A DNA stretch of 64,000 nt from Raffaelea ambrosiae (Eukaryota > Ascomycota > Sordariomycetes > Ophiostomatales > Ophiostomataceae): the NCBI GenBank assembly GCA_002778195.1, contig PCDI01000012.1, forward strand, positions 579,276-643,275, in the 5' to 3' direction. Below the pieces are notes generated by a model, which saw only the letters and a program-made list of their open reading frames with translations, did not search any database and was not told the DNA's origin. Below are positions 28,191-39,364 of this stretch, piece by piece (the first letter of the stretch is position 1; each line of letters opens with the position of its first letter). Position numbers and translations under genes: made by a program.

Positions 28191-28983
28191 CGTGGGGGCT
28201 TCAAGGATGGCCTTTAGCAGCTTAGCGTGCAAGATGAAGGGCTGCGATTGTCAACAGTCAGGCAAGGTGGTGTAATGAGACGGTGTACGCCCCATTTCTT
28301 GATCGCGAGATTTCCTGCTTCTTGGGGGTTTCTTATGCGACGTACACAATTTCTTCTTGTCTCTCAAAGTCTTCTCTGGATGCCACTTCCTCTTGACGTT
28401 GGGTCAGGCAGGCGCGGGGTGAAGCAAAACGCTCTTTCCTATGTTTACCGATTTCTATATTCGGACTAGTCTAGCTACTCACCACCAATACGCAGCCGCA
28501 ATTGGTAAGAACCAGTGTGCATTGCGAAATCCAGCACTGTATGCAACTCATCTCTTATGTGCAACTGCATGCAAGAGCGATCCTGCCGAACAAGATCTGC
28601 TTCTGCATCATGAACGCGGACAGGCTGCGCCGTGCTTCTGTATGCTTGTTATCACCTTTTTCGGAAAAAATGGAACGTATCGGGTTCTTGGACGGGATCC
28701 CTGGATACCATGTGCGAGGCCACGCTCCGAGTACCCTGCTGAGTAATTCTGACATCGCCGGCCACACCTCCGAATTCTGGGCAAACCAGATAGTGATAAA
28801 GCAGACCTTTTGTTCTCCAACAAGCACCGAACCCTTTTGCCCATGATGCGGTTGTCGACTCGGATCAAGTAGCCGATTTCACCGCCAACAAACTAGAGGC
28901 CGCTTCGCGCGGACATCGATATCTTCACAAGGAGGTATCGAAACTCTGTTGGCAGACGCTACCGAAAGAAGAGGGCCGGCAAG
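28191..28983. promoter_or_regulatory. Shared divergent promoter region between wdr8 and cnxABC
   Basis: The two genes are head-to-head with 793 bases between their start codons, so this spacer must hold both promoters. I see no consensus site strong enough to name. Confidence 0.55.
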
Positions 28984-31406
28984 ATGCGATCACAGATAAT
29001 CGGGCGGCGGCTCTTCAGAGCCAGTTTCCCACCACACACAGGATCTGTCGACAGAGCCAGCAGACCAAAATATGTGCTTACCAGGAGGCCAGAGCGCTGG
29101 CGAGGCGCGGCAACTGCTTCATCACCAGCGGCAGGACCACAGCCTGATCGTGTCAGTCCGCTGCCCGACAAAATCGAGCCGATCCCGACGAACGAGGCGC
29201 CATCCATCACTCGTGTTGTGCCGAGAGAAGGGAGGAGGGCCAAGATCAGGAATGCTCGACCTTTCTCGGACTTTCTGACCGACACGTTCGACCGGCAGCA
29301 CGACTACCTGCGCATCTCACTGACAGAGCGGTGCAACCTGCGCTGCTTGTACTGCATGCCGGAAGAAGGCGTGGAGCTGTCGCCGCAGCGGAACATCCTG
29401 ACGACACCCGAGGTGCTGCTGGTGGCCGACACGTTTGTGGGCCAGGGCGTGAGCAAGATCCGGCTGACAGGCGGCGAGCCGACGGTGCGGCGGGACATTG
29501 TGCCGCTGATGCAGCGGCTGGGCGATCTGCGATCGCGCGGGCTGCGGGAGCTGTGCCTGACGACGAACGGGCTGGCGCTGCACCGCAAGCTAGAGGCGAT
29601 GGCCGAGGCCGGGCTGACGGGTGTCAACCTGAGCCTAGACACGCTGGACCCGTTCCAGTTTCAGCTGATGACGCGGCGCGACGGCTTCAAGGCGGTGCGC
29701 CGGAGCATGGACAAAATTATGGATATGAATGCCAGCGGGAAAGCGAACATCCGCCTGAAAATCAACTGCGTGGTGATGCGCGGGCTCAACGACGGCGAGA
29801 TCAACGATTTTGTGGGCCTGACGCGCGAGCACGACCTGGAGGTCCGCTTCATCGAGTACATGCCGTTTGACGGCAACCGCTGGAGCACGGGCAAGATGGT
29901 CAGCTACCAGGAGATGCTAGAGCGGATCTCGGCCGCGTACCCGACGCTGCGCCGCACGACCCCCGACGGGCACCACAACGGGCCCAACGACACCAGCAAG
30001 ACGTACGATGTGCCCGGGTTCGCGGGCCGCGTGGGCTTCATCACCAGCATGACGCACAACTTTTGCGGCGGCTGCAACCGGCTGCGGATCACCAGCGACG
30101 GCAGCCTCAAGGTGTGTCTGTTTGGCAACGCCGAGGTGTCGCTGCGCGACATTCTGCGGCAGGCCAACGGCGGCGAGCCTATCGACGAGCAAGCGCTAGC
30201 GCTATGGACAGAGCAGGCAAAGGACAAGGCAGAGACGGCTGCGAATGCGTCCCAGGGAGATAGACCCGCCCATCATTCTTCGCCTGTGGACCTCCCACTG
30301 AGCAGTGTCATCCCGAATTCATCGGAACTGCTGGACGTCATCGGCATGGCCGTGAAGCGGAAGAAGGCACGGCATGCCGGCATTGGAGAGCTAGAGCACA
30401 TGAAGAACCGGCCGATGATCCTGATAGGTGGGTAGCCGTGTACTTTCTGCTTCCTTCAGTCACCTTTTTTATTTTTATTTCTCCACCTCTTTCAACAGCG
30501 TTTGTACTGCATAATAAATCCATGGATGGACACACAAGGTATGCTCGACCAGTGGGGATGTGATCTATCAGTCTGAAGAAGCTTTGATACCCCCCTTTAG
30601 CTCGCAACAAGCCATAGTTTGAATACAATTAACACGTTCATTGCACAGGTTCTACGCCGTGCTCAAGACAGTACAGTGGTATCAGCCTGGTGGGCACTTG
30701 GGCTGCACGACCTCGGTCTACAGAGTTACAGGGGCTGCCACATCCACTGAGTCTTTCACCCCATCCAGCTTTGGGCTGCCACGTTCGGGCTTATTCTACG
30801 AGTCGTGGCGACAATGGAACGAGTCAAAGGTCTGAGACAACATTGTCAACACCTGCATCGCCTACGTCATCTGCGTCGTCTACTCCCCGGTTGACGCATG
30901 TATCTTCGTCCGGAACGGCGCACATGGTCCCTGTGGGCGACAAGGCTGTGACCGCACGGAGTGCCGCGGCCGTGTGCACGGTCTATTTCTCAAATCCGGC
31001 GGCGGCAGCTTTGGTGCAGGCCAACGAGATGGCGAAAGGAGACGTGCTAGGTGTTGCGCGAGTAGCGGGAATCATGGCAGCGAAGCGAACATCGGAGCTA
31101 ATTCCATTGTGTCACCCCCTGGCCTTGTCGCACGTAAGTGTTGACTTGGTGGTGGCCCCGGGAGAGTCCTCTGACTCGAACGCCGACCCCAAGGCTGCCT
31201 CCTCTGGGGCCGGTCATGTGTCCATCCGGACGCTGGTGCGGTGTGAGGGCAAGACCGGCGTCGAGATGGAGGCGCTGACGGCGGCGAGCGTGGCAGCCTT
31301 GACGGTGTATGACATGTGCAAGGCCGTGGACAAGGGCATGCGTGTGGACGGCTTGCGAGTCGTGCTCAAGGAAGGGGGCAAGAGCGGGCGATGGGAGGCG
31401 AAGTGA
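28984..31406 (+). CDS. cnxABC: Fused MoaA-MoaC molybdenum cofactor biosynthesis protein
   Basis: Catalyses the first step of molybdopterin synthesis, GTP to cyclic pyranopterin monophosphate: the MoaA half is the radical-SAM GTP cyclase and the MoaC half completes the reaction. Exons 28984-30427 and 30649-31406 give 733 aa. An Arg/Ser-rich presequence-like region (1-90) suggests mitochondrial import. Radical-SAM cysteines are at 117, 121 and 124 (CNLRCLYC), GGEPTVR follows, and the C-terminal cluster cysteines are at 361, 364 and 378 (C-x2-C-x13-C). The MoaC domain runs from about 573 and keeps CHPLALSHV and MCKAVDKGM. If the 221-base intron is retained, translation ends after ILIGG, the MoaA C-terminal double glycine. 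The equivalent genes are cnxABC in Aspergillus and MOCS1 in animals. It serves nitrate reductase and other molybdoenzymes. Confidence 0.94.
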
Positions 31407-34400
31407 TGATGACAAATGGGGAGGGAGAGAGGACAGAAACAGAACAGACACGTAGCCTGGTTGAGCGGCTTAAGCGTGTACGGATATACGGGTTAGGGAA
31501 TGTGTCGAGACTGGGAAGCTGAAGATGTGTGGGAAGAGAGGTGACAGCCTCGGCTAGTTGCGGATGGGTTTGAGTCGTTGTAGTTGCGGTTGACTCTTTA
31601 AAAGTTGTGGTGGGTGGCTGATTGTGGCGGGGCTGATAGCCTGGTAGATGGACGGATGGATGGATGGATCGGAGGTTCGGGAATTGTAAAGAGTGCAATT
31701 GTGTTCTGGGCGCATTGGAAAGGCACGAAAAAAGAAACTCGAGAACGGAGATGTACAAACCAGCATTACTGAGAGTTGTCAGATGCATTGCAAGTTGCGC
31801 TGAAAATAGCATGGTGGATGAAAGAGTTGAACAAATGGACCTGTTGAATTTTCCTATTAGTGAGTTGACAAAAAGTTTGCGGCCTGTGGCGGCTTTGCCG
31901 GCGTTCGCCGTTCTAGCTGGGCCGGTCGGTTGTGTAAGATACGTGTAGTTACCACCCTCCCATAGCCAGACTTGCATACAGGGACGGTCATGCTGGAAGC
32001 AGAAAAAAAGAAGGAATACAAAAGTAAAAATAGAGGATCACGATGGACAGGCAAAGTGTAGGAATGCTCGTGGACGAAGCTGAAAGCGGAAGGGAAAACG
32101 GGATACCGAATCAAGCAATAACAAAACAAACGCCCGGCGTTGTGGCCAGAAAGAGCGGCGGTCTCGGCAGGAGCGATGGACGTGACGTCGTTTCCTATTC
32201 CCGAAGAGAAAACACACTGTTACTGCGCGTTTGCTACAACTTTTGCTACTGCTTGCAAAACTCTCCACTCGAACTTTCTCTTTTGCGCAGCCTCCTCGAC
32301 AAACTTTGGGTCGCGTGCGCCGTTTCCCAAAGCACTGGGAGGCCCTGCCGCTACAGGGGAGGGAGGGCCAAAGCCACGCCGCTGTCGGGGTTCCCGTCTA
32401 CTCGTGTTCTTGTCGGCTCGGCCGCTTGTCCACTATTATAGGCTCGTCTGACACTATGGAGAGGTGGCCTCTTTCCTTTTTAGCGCTATAATTTTTGCAG
32501 CAGTTTGTAAACTACAGCGTAGGTCGAAGCACAACCACAGACGAATTCCGCCTGTCTGTTCCCTTCATCCCTCGTCCCTCTCATTTCAACCAGAAGTGTT
32601 TACTGTTCTTATTTTCTTACTTGTTCTGATTTGCTCCTGTCCCGCTCCGCAGGGTCCCCTGTTGCCAACGACTTTGCTGCTAGCGGCGACCGCCGTGGGC
32701 GCCAACAGCAAGCCATTAGCTAATGGGATGCCATTTTGGGCAGGCTGGGGCGTTATTGCCGTGTGTTCTAGAGTTTCTAGAGGGGCGCGCAGACAGCGAA
32801 CGGCCTGGCAAAGGTGGGTATTACGGGGGGGCGCCACAGGCTTGGGTTCCCTGGCTTTGCCTGCCTTCTGCCTGGTTTTGCCTGGATTGTCCAGTTTGCC
32901 TGCCTCTTCTGGAGTTCCCCTTTCAAAGTTACGTAGTACTCGTTCCGTCTGGTAGGGGCCTTTCCTTCTCCGGCTGTCGTCCGGCGTCGAGGGAACTGCG
33001 CGGTTGGCTCCCGGTGTTTTTGTTATTCAACAAACAGCAAATAGAATGACACATGATGTTCGATATCTCACGGCGAACAGACAAGAAACACCTATGGGGG
33101 TGAGACAAGGAGCTCCTGTCCTCTGAGACAGCAAGAACGGAGACTGGCCGAGGCTCTTGGCCGAGCCAAAAAAAAAAAAAAAGGAAAAATACCACGAGTA
33201 CAGAAACTCGATTACTCCTCGACTCGTCTTTCCCATCCCTCTCTTGCCATGGCATCCTGGGCAACTTACGAGTGCCGTGCTGCAGCCATCATCACTCGCA
33301 GGATCACAATGACATGCCGTCGGCGGACTTTCACAAGCGAAAAGCACCAGTTCCGGGTAGTACGGAGACACCATCCGGGCGCTGGCTTGTTTCGTATGCC
33401 GTTAAAATGACGCTTTTCCTGAGAGAAAAGCACCCGCGAGGATCGCAGATCACAGCACTTTGCCGGACTTGTCCGCGGATGTCGGGCACTTGGGGGGAGA
33501 CCAGCGAGACCGAGACAGCAGGGTAGAGGGCAAAAGCATTTCCCTGGGTCGTGAGTGGTCCGATATGGATTGGCTTCTTCTTTTTCTTCTTTTTTTTAAT
33601 TCCTTCGGCGTCTTGTTTAAAAGTGGGATTGGTTTTGGGTGGTGTGGGCCCTGGCTTTCCGCAAAGTGTCTGGGTTTCCGTTTTGAAGACTGGCCTAAGC
33701 CAATCAGAGGCCTGCGATAAGAGCTATTTTAAAGACCAATCAGAGGCCGTCTGGGAATACCAGAGTCGGGAACACCAACCGAAGAAGAACGACGAGAGCC
33801 CACCCACTATGATCTGGCAGACCGGTGTTGGCAATCGCAATCTGTGGGAAGTTGCGGTACAAGTGAGATACTTTGGAATCGGCAGCGCTGAGCATCGTAA
33901 GACACAGTGCTGGATTTCTGGAATGAACCGCAAACGACCAAGGAGCAGAAAGAAGAATTAGAAGACTTCTGACAGAACAAAGATGTTTGCTGGGGAACGC
34001 TCCAGTGAGAAGGCAAAAGTACATACATAGTATTGGTGGATGGATGGCTGTCTGTCTCGTACGCATTTTATTGCCATATGTAAGATACTGTGCGTGAAGG
34101 ATACTGGGCTCAAAAGTTGCGGTGGCAAATGTCACAGGGACACGAAATCGATCAAATCTCATAAGAGACGAAAAAGGTTAACCAACCTGGTGGGGAGGCG
34201 CATTTGGCAGTGGAAATCCCAGCAAGTCCAGGAGAGCTGTAATACTTTTGTACTTACATAGTAGCAGCTAACTACATAGTATGTAATAGTGGGCTGCGGC
34301 AAGCTCGCGTGCACTGGTCGACACGTGAGACCGTGCAGGGAGTCCTGGTCGCCGCACAGGCGACGCACCCAAGTACCTAAATATATGGTTCGGGGAAGTA

Positions 34401-36519
34401 TCTACCAGGACCTGATTTCCGTCTAGAAGACTCCGAACAGGGTATTGGTTATCACCCGTATCTTATTACTTCCCTCAGCAACACCCTGCACAAGTACCTG
34501 TCGTAGACCGAGTACCTACAGCGTACAGGCGGTCTGAAAGATACCAGGTATTATCTTGGTTGCTGGCAAATAAAGCACTTCCAGTGTATCCTGCAAAACA
34601 TACGGTGTACGAGTAGTTACTCGTATGTGCAGCGGCAATACACCCGCCGGAGCCAATCATATATAGGCGAAAGATAAGAGGGCTCCCAGTGGGAGAGCAG
34701 TGACATCAGGAGCACCCATTCGGTCTCGTTTCGATGCAATGCTCTCCAGACGAACGACATGCCGATATGCACACCCGGCTTGGGAAGCTGGAGAAGGGGG
34801 ACCGGTCTGCCTGTCTGTCTGGTTGCGATCATGTGTCAATAGCAGCAGAGCCTCCTTTTGATTTCCGACCCTACTAAGCAGCGCCAACCGTCGCAAGATA
34901 ACTCTTTTTTCCCCTCTCCACCCTTCCAAGCAACCGGTCGGTGCCTGCGATGTCTGGGGCTCCAAAGAGACTGGTCAGAAAATCCGACGGCCCCCGAGAT
35001 TAGGGAAATGCCACCCTGTCTCGGCTTTGTGTGCGTGTGTGCGCAGGCAGACGGGGATGGCAATGCATTTTACAGTGTTCATATCTACCGACCACGGCTG
35101 GCCATAATGCGGTGAGCGAGACACGCGGACGGGATACTCGTAAGCTATCCAGTGTAAGGAACGTCCACGGGAGCACGGAAGAAAGGGGGTCAGAGTGGCT
35201 TTGTGTCTAAGACACCGGGCCTTTTTTTGATGTGGTCGCGTGCAACGTTTGGTGTTTTCAGAGTATCGTGGACGAACAGTCCACACGGTTGGCTGTTGAA
35301 GCAATTGTTGAAGCAACTGTCGAGGCAATTGCGGTCGACGCTGTCGAATGAACAGTTACGTCGTAACTAGGATTTACTCGCACGTACGGGAGGCGTTTGA
35401 TCGGGCCAACCACCGGCACAACAACACAATCAATGCGGCTGGCAAGCTACTGACAGGGATGATAGCAACCCCAAGCCGTTGAACCGTACTCGGCGACTTG
35501 GTCAAAGGCCTCGCGATCTTCGCATCGCCTTGCCGAATTCGGGTACCAAACTCGCCTCCCGCAGTTTGATGTGTAGATTCTTGACGATCTGTGCTCCATA
35601 GTCTCGTATCTCACACAAGTGTAGAAGAAACTAGGCCTTGTAGCAAGCCCGGCCCGGCTCTGCCATGAAGACTTTTTGTGTTCTCAGCCCGCTGTCTTTT
35701 CAGTCTTTCTTTCCCATCACCTCGCCGCTCGTGCTTATCACACCCATTCTATCTCAGGCTGCGATCTTAGTGACCGCCATTTGATCGGATCCGCATCCCC
35801 CTCACCAGACATGTAAGATACAGTGTAAGTGGCGACGATGCCACCTCAGGGGCCTGAGAACAGGTGGCCCGCGACAGGAGGTGCATCGTGTTGATCTGTC
35901 GAGGAGTGTCCACCAGTCACCAGGTACTCTGGGCACTCGCAACAGACACGCACTAATGCACTGATGCACTAATGCACTGCAGGCCTTGGTCGCCATCCAT
36001 GTGCAGCGAGTGGCTCCTTCTGTAAAAAGGCAATAATAATCCCCGGGGGCAGCCCACCCGTTCCTTCCTTCCCAAGCGAAGAGCGACTTGCGGCGTATCT
36101 TAACACTGCAACCTCCTGGAACGGCTTCCACCCGTCCCACTCTTTGCGCACGAGTATTAGCTAGTTACCACTTGTAAGTGTGTATCACACCTGGCTGCCC
36201 ACCAACACCCCTGTCGCTTTTTTTAGTGTCGTTGCGTCGCCCCGTCGTCTTAGCGGCCTTGTCCTTAGCCTCGATCGCTGCGGGCAAAAAGCCCTCTGCA
36301 GCCTCTGTGCGCCGCCCGCCGCGACCACCCAATTGCCGCCCTCGCAGTTCATTGACCGAATAATGCTGTCACCCCAAGCAGAACCCCCCCCAGTCGCCCA
36401 CACCAGCGAGACACTCTCAACGGCCGCCCCTCGCCGTCAGTCGCTCTTTCCTGCTAAAAAGTACAGTTCCCGCCCCCCGATCGCCCCTTCCCCTCTGGTG
36501 CGCACGACCTTGATTACTC
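31407..36519. other. Large spacer, no supported gene
   Basis: About 5.1 kb without a convincing coding region; open frames are short and lack recognisable motifs. It contains a GGAT microsatellite near 31650-31670, an A15 tract near 33168-33182, and short dispersed words of the type taactacatagta near 34256-34290. Confidence 0.5.
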
Positions 36520-37117
36520 TTATTATTGCCTTCCTGTCTTCTTCTCACGATCTTTCTCCCAGTCTTGATATTTGCCCTCGTTTTCTCTCCCTTCTCTCTC
36601 CTCTTTCTCTACTTTTTTTTCTTTCTCCTCTTGCCTCGCCGACCTCTCCCTTCTCCCTTACCGACCTGCAAAACCCAACAAGCCCTAAGAAGACGAACAG
36701 AGGAACCGCCTCTTTCTTACGTCCGTAAGCCTTATCTCAAAAAGGCATCTTCCACGGCTTTTTTCTTTTTCTCTCTTCGCTCCCCCAACCACACAAGAGG
36801 CGTTCACTCGTCTTCACGACCCGTCTACCGGCTGCGACCATCCCTGCGCTCTTTCTGGTAACAGCCTTATCCGCACCACACTCTTCCTCGTCTTATCTCA
36901 GGGGATCCGAGTCAGCACCATTGGCGCACGCGATCATTGTCTCGGCCTGCTTCTATAGACACCCCCAGACTCGCGCCCACCCACGATAAGAAGCACACTT
37001 GAGATCCGGTGTCGCAAACCCCATCGCCGTGTTCTCCTCGTGCTCTACTCTACCCCCCTACCCTCTTTCCCCTTCTCTCTCCTCTCGCTTTCACTCTGCT
37101 ACAGCACCAGCATCGCC
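36520..37117 (+). promoter_or_regulatory. Pyrimidine-rich promoter/leader of the FYVE gene
   Basis: This long stretch is strongly C+T-rich (notably 36525-36660 and 37040-37105) and runs to the ATG in context catcgccATGg. CT-rich tracts just upstream of start codons are common at strongly transcribed fungal genes. The transcription start cannot be placed from sequence alone. Confidence 0.5.
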
Positions 37118-38183
37118 ATGGCCACCGACTTCATAATGCCTCGACCGCCAACAACCTCCTCTCGTGATCCTTTCTTCCAGCAGCCCACCTTCCAGGCACC
37201 TTACCAATACAATGCCGCCGCCGATGCCCAGGTGCAGGCCCAGGCCCAGGCCCAGATTCAAGCTGCCGCCGCCTCCAACTTCGTCTCCCAGTACAACCCC
37301 CAGATCTCGCCGCTGAGCACCTCAAATAGCTCACCCACGTCGCCCAAGTCCTGCTACCACACGCGCCAGGTGCGCCCGCTCTACATCCCAGCCGTACTGC
37401 GTCCAACCGAGCACCCCTCTCGGGAGCTGCCCACCAAGTCGAAGGCGCGCAAGGGTGGTGACAAGGGCGACGCCAATGGCTCAGCCATCGACGACGGAGA
37501 CGCGACGGCTGATGACGAGGACGACCAGGCAGCCGGCCGCTCAAGCGGCAGCTTCATCAGCCTGCCAGGCCTCGGCGCTTTTGGAATTGGCCGCCTCACC
37601 CGCCGCTCCACCAACGACAGCGGCAAATGTGTCGATGCCTCGTGGAACCTGGACCTGTTCCCTGAGGTGAACGGTCTTCCCTCGCGCGAGCACTGGAAGG
37701 TGTGTATCGAGTCCGAGTCCATCGACCCTGGCCATTGATCTTTCTGCTGTTCACTGTTGTCTGACCGTCTTCCAGCCCGACCCCGAGTCGTCCATGTGCG
37801 ACGAGCCCACGTGCAAGAGGTACTTCAACTACTTCAACCGCCGCCACCACTGCCGGCGCTGCGGCAACATCTTTTGCGACATGCACTCCGCCTACGAGAT
37901 CCCGCTGGACGAGAATGCCAACTACAACCCGCGCGGCTCGTCTAGCCGTGCCTGCTCCTTCTGCTTCCGCGAATTCAAGGCCTGGCGCACGCGCAACAAC
38001 AGCAGCGACCTGAGCAACGGCAGCACCACGCCCAACGGTGCCAAGGTTCCGTCCACGGCCCCAGTCAGCCCCGTCATGGCTCTGTCGCGGGGTGTGCCCG
38101 GCGCGCCGGGCACGCCAACGGTGGCTAAGACACCCGACGTGGCACAGAGCGTACCTGGCGACTGGAACTGGAGCACGTTCTGA
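37118..38183 (+). CDS. FYVE zinc-finger protein
   Basis: FYVE domains bind phosphatidylinositol 3-phosphate on endosomes and vacuoles. Exons 37118-37699 and 37776-38183 give 329 aa. The N-terminal 190 residues are low in complexity (Gln/Ala repeats, an acidic stretch, Ser-rich). The splice builds the WxxD motif as W-K-P-D at 193-196. It is followed by CDEPTC, RRHHCRRCG at about 216-224, IFCDMHS and RACSFC, giving four Cys pairs. The usual RVC motif is represented by RAC. A Pro/Thr/Val-rich tail, ending WNWSTF, follows. Only one FYVE domain and no kinase or RING domain is seen. The ATG was chosen for its context and because the upstream part of the frame lies in the CT-rich leader. Confidence 0.88.
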
Positions 38184-39327
38184 GACTGGAACAAAATGCC
38201 GCCTCGTGCTGTCTCGCTCTCTTATCATGTACGACCATGCGTCCGCTCGGACTACGACACATTGTATACGCCACATCATGCGCAGGTGTCTCGAACTCGA
38301 GGAATTCCCCGATACCCCAGTCCTTCAAACCAGCGCACTCCATTTTACCTTTTTCCTGCTATTTTCTTTTTATCTCTTGATTCCCGTTTATAGAATATTT
38401 TATCTGGGTTTACGGCTACACCACCTCTACTCCCTTCAGAACAACAAGGGGTTTTAGACTTACACAACTCTTGCTTGTTCTCGGTGGATTGAGGGGAGTT
38501 ACACATACATACAGCAGCCTCCTTCTGTATTGATGGAGGCATGATCTTGCGCCATTGCTTTTTTATTTTATTTTTTTGTTCTATACCCAATCCCTTATTC
38601 TCCCGCCGCCGCCACAACAGACACCGACCTGCGACTAGCCAGAGAGACATCTTCTATCTTGGCCTCGACAAACCTCTTCTTTTTTTTCTAATGTTTCTTT
38701 TTCGGCATCGTTTCTGGATTGGGTATTGGACAACATCACCTCAAGGCTACTTGGGGAAGTCATCTGCGTGTTTTACTTTGGGCGTTTCTTTGCGGCATTG
38801 CAGACGAAGCAGAGGGAGAAACCATACATTTTGATTCTTTCTCTCTCGGATTTTTGGCTTAATGTTTTGACTGTTTTCGTTGTTTAATAGAGCTGCTTTC
38901 ATATATATATATAGTTATTGGGTATAAACTTTTGGGCGCATACAAGCACAACAGATAGCTTGATGCTTTTTGGGGCAGGAAGCCCGGCGGTCACCAATAC
39001 AAAGTACATTTCAAGAAGAAAGACCAGAGACACTACGCGAACACAAAACCATGCACGTCTAGCATGTGAAAATAAGACATGAGTAACCTAGGCTGATTAT
39101 GGAACGAATAAAATAACTACATAGTAGTGTATCCACTCAGGCTTGGTTCTTCTCTATGGAACAATTGATGAGAAAATAAAAAAAGCACTATGGAAAACAT
39201 CATTGCGTGAATGGCAGGGAAATCATCTCAAAGACATGAAAACTAGATTTGTGCTGTATGCCCTCCTCTGTTTGCATACGATAACAGGTGGACGCACGTA
39301 AGAAAGTGTGGTCCACTGTAAAACATC

Positions 39328-39359
<32 letters not shown>
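38184..39359. other. Convergent intergenic region
   Basis: This spacer lies between the FYVE gene and the minus-strand membrane protein locus. It is AT-rich with many T tracts and ends in a CT microsatellite. No gene is seen. Confidence 0.6.

Positions 39360-39361
<2 letters not shown>
39330..39361. repeat. CT dinucleotide microsatellite
   Basis: About sixteen CT units end at the stop codon of the minus-strand membrane protein gene. Confidence 0.93.

Positions 39362-39364
<3 letters not shown>

Noticed and set aside
35200..35235. Small RNA gene ended by a T run
   Set aside because: Only a 5-bp hairpin (gtgtc-taa-gacac) is present; no cloverleaf or promoter boxes.
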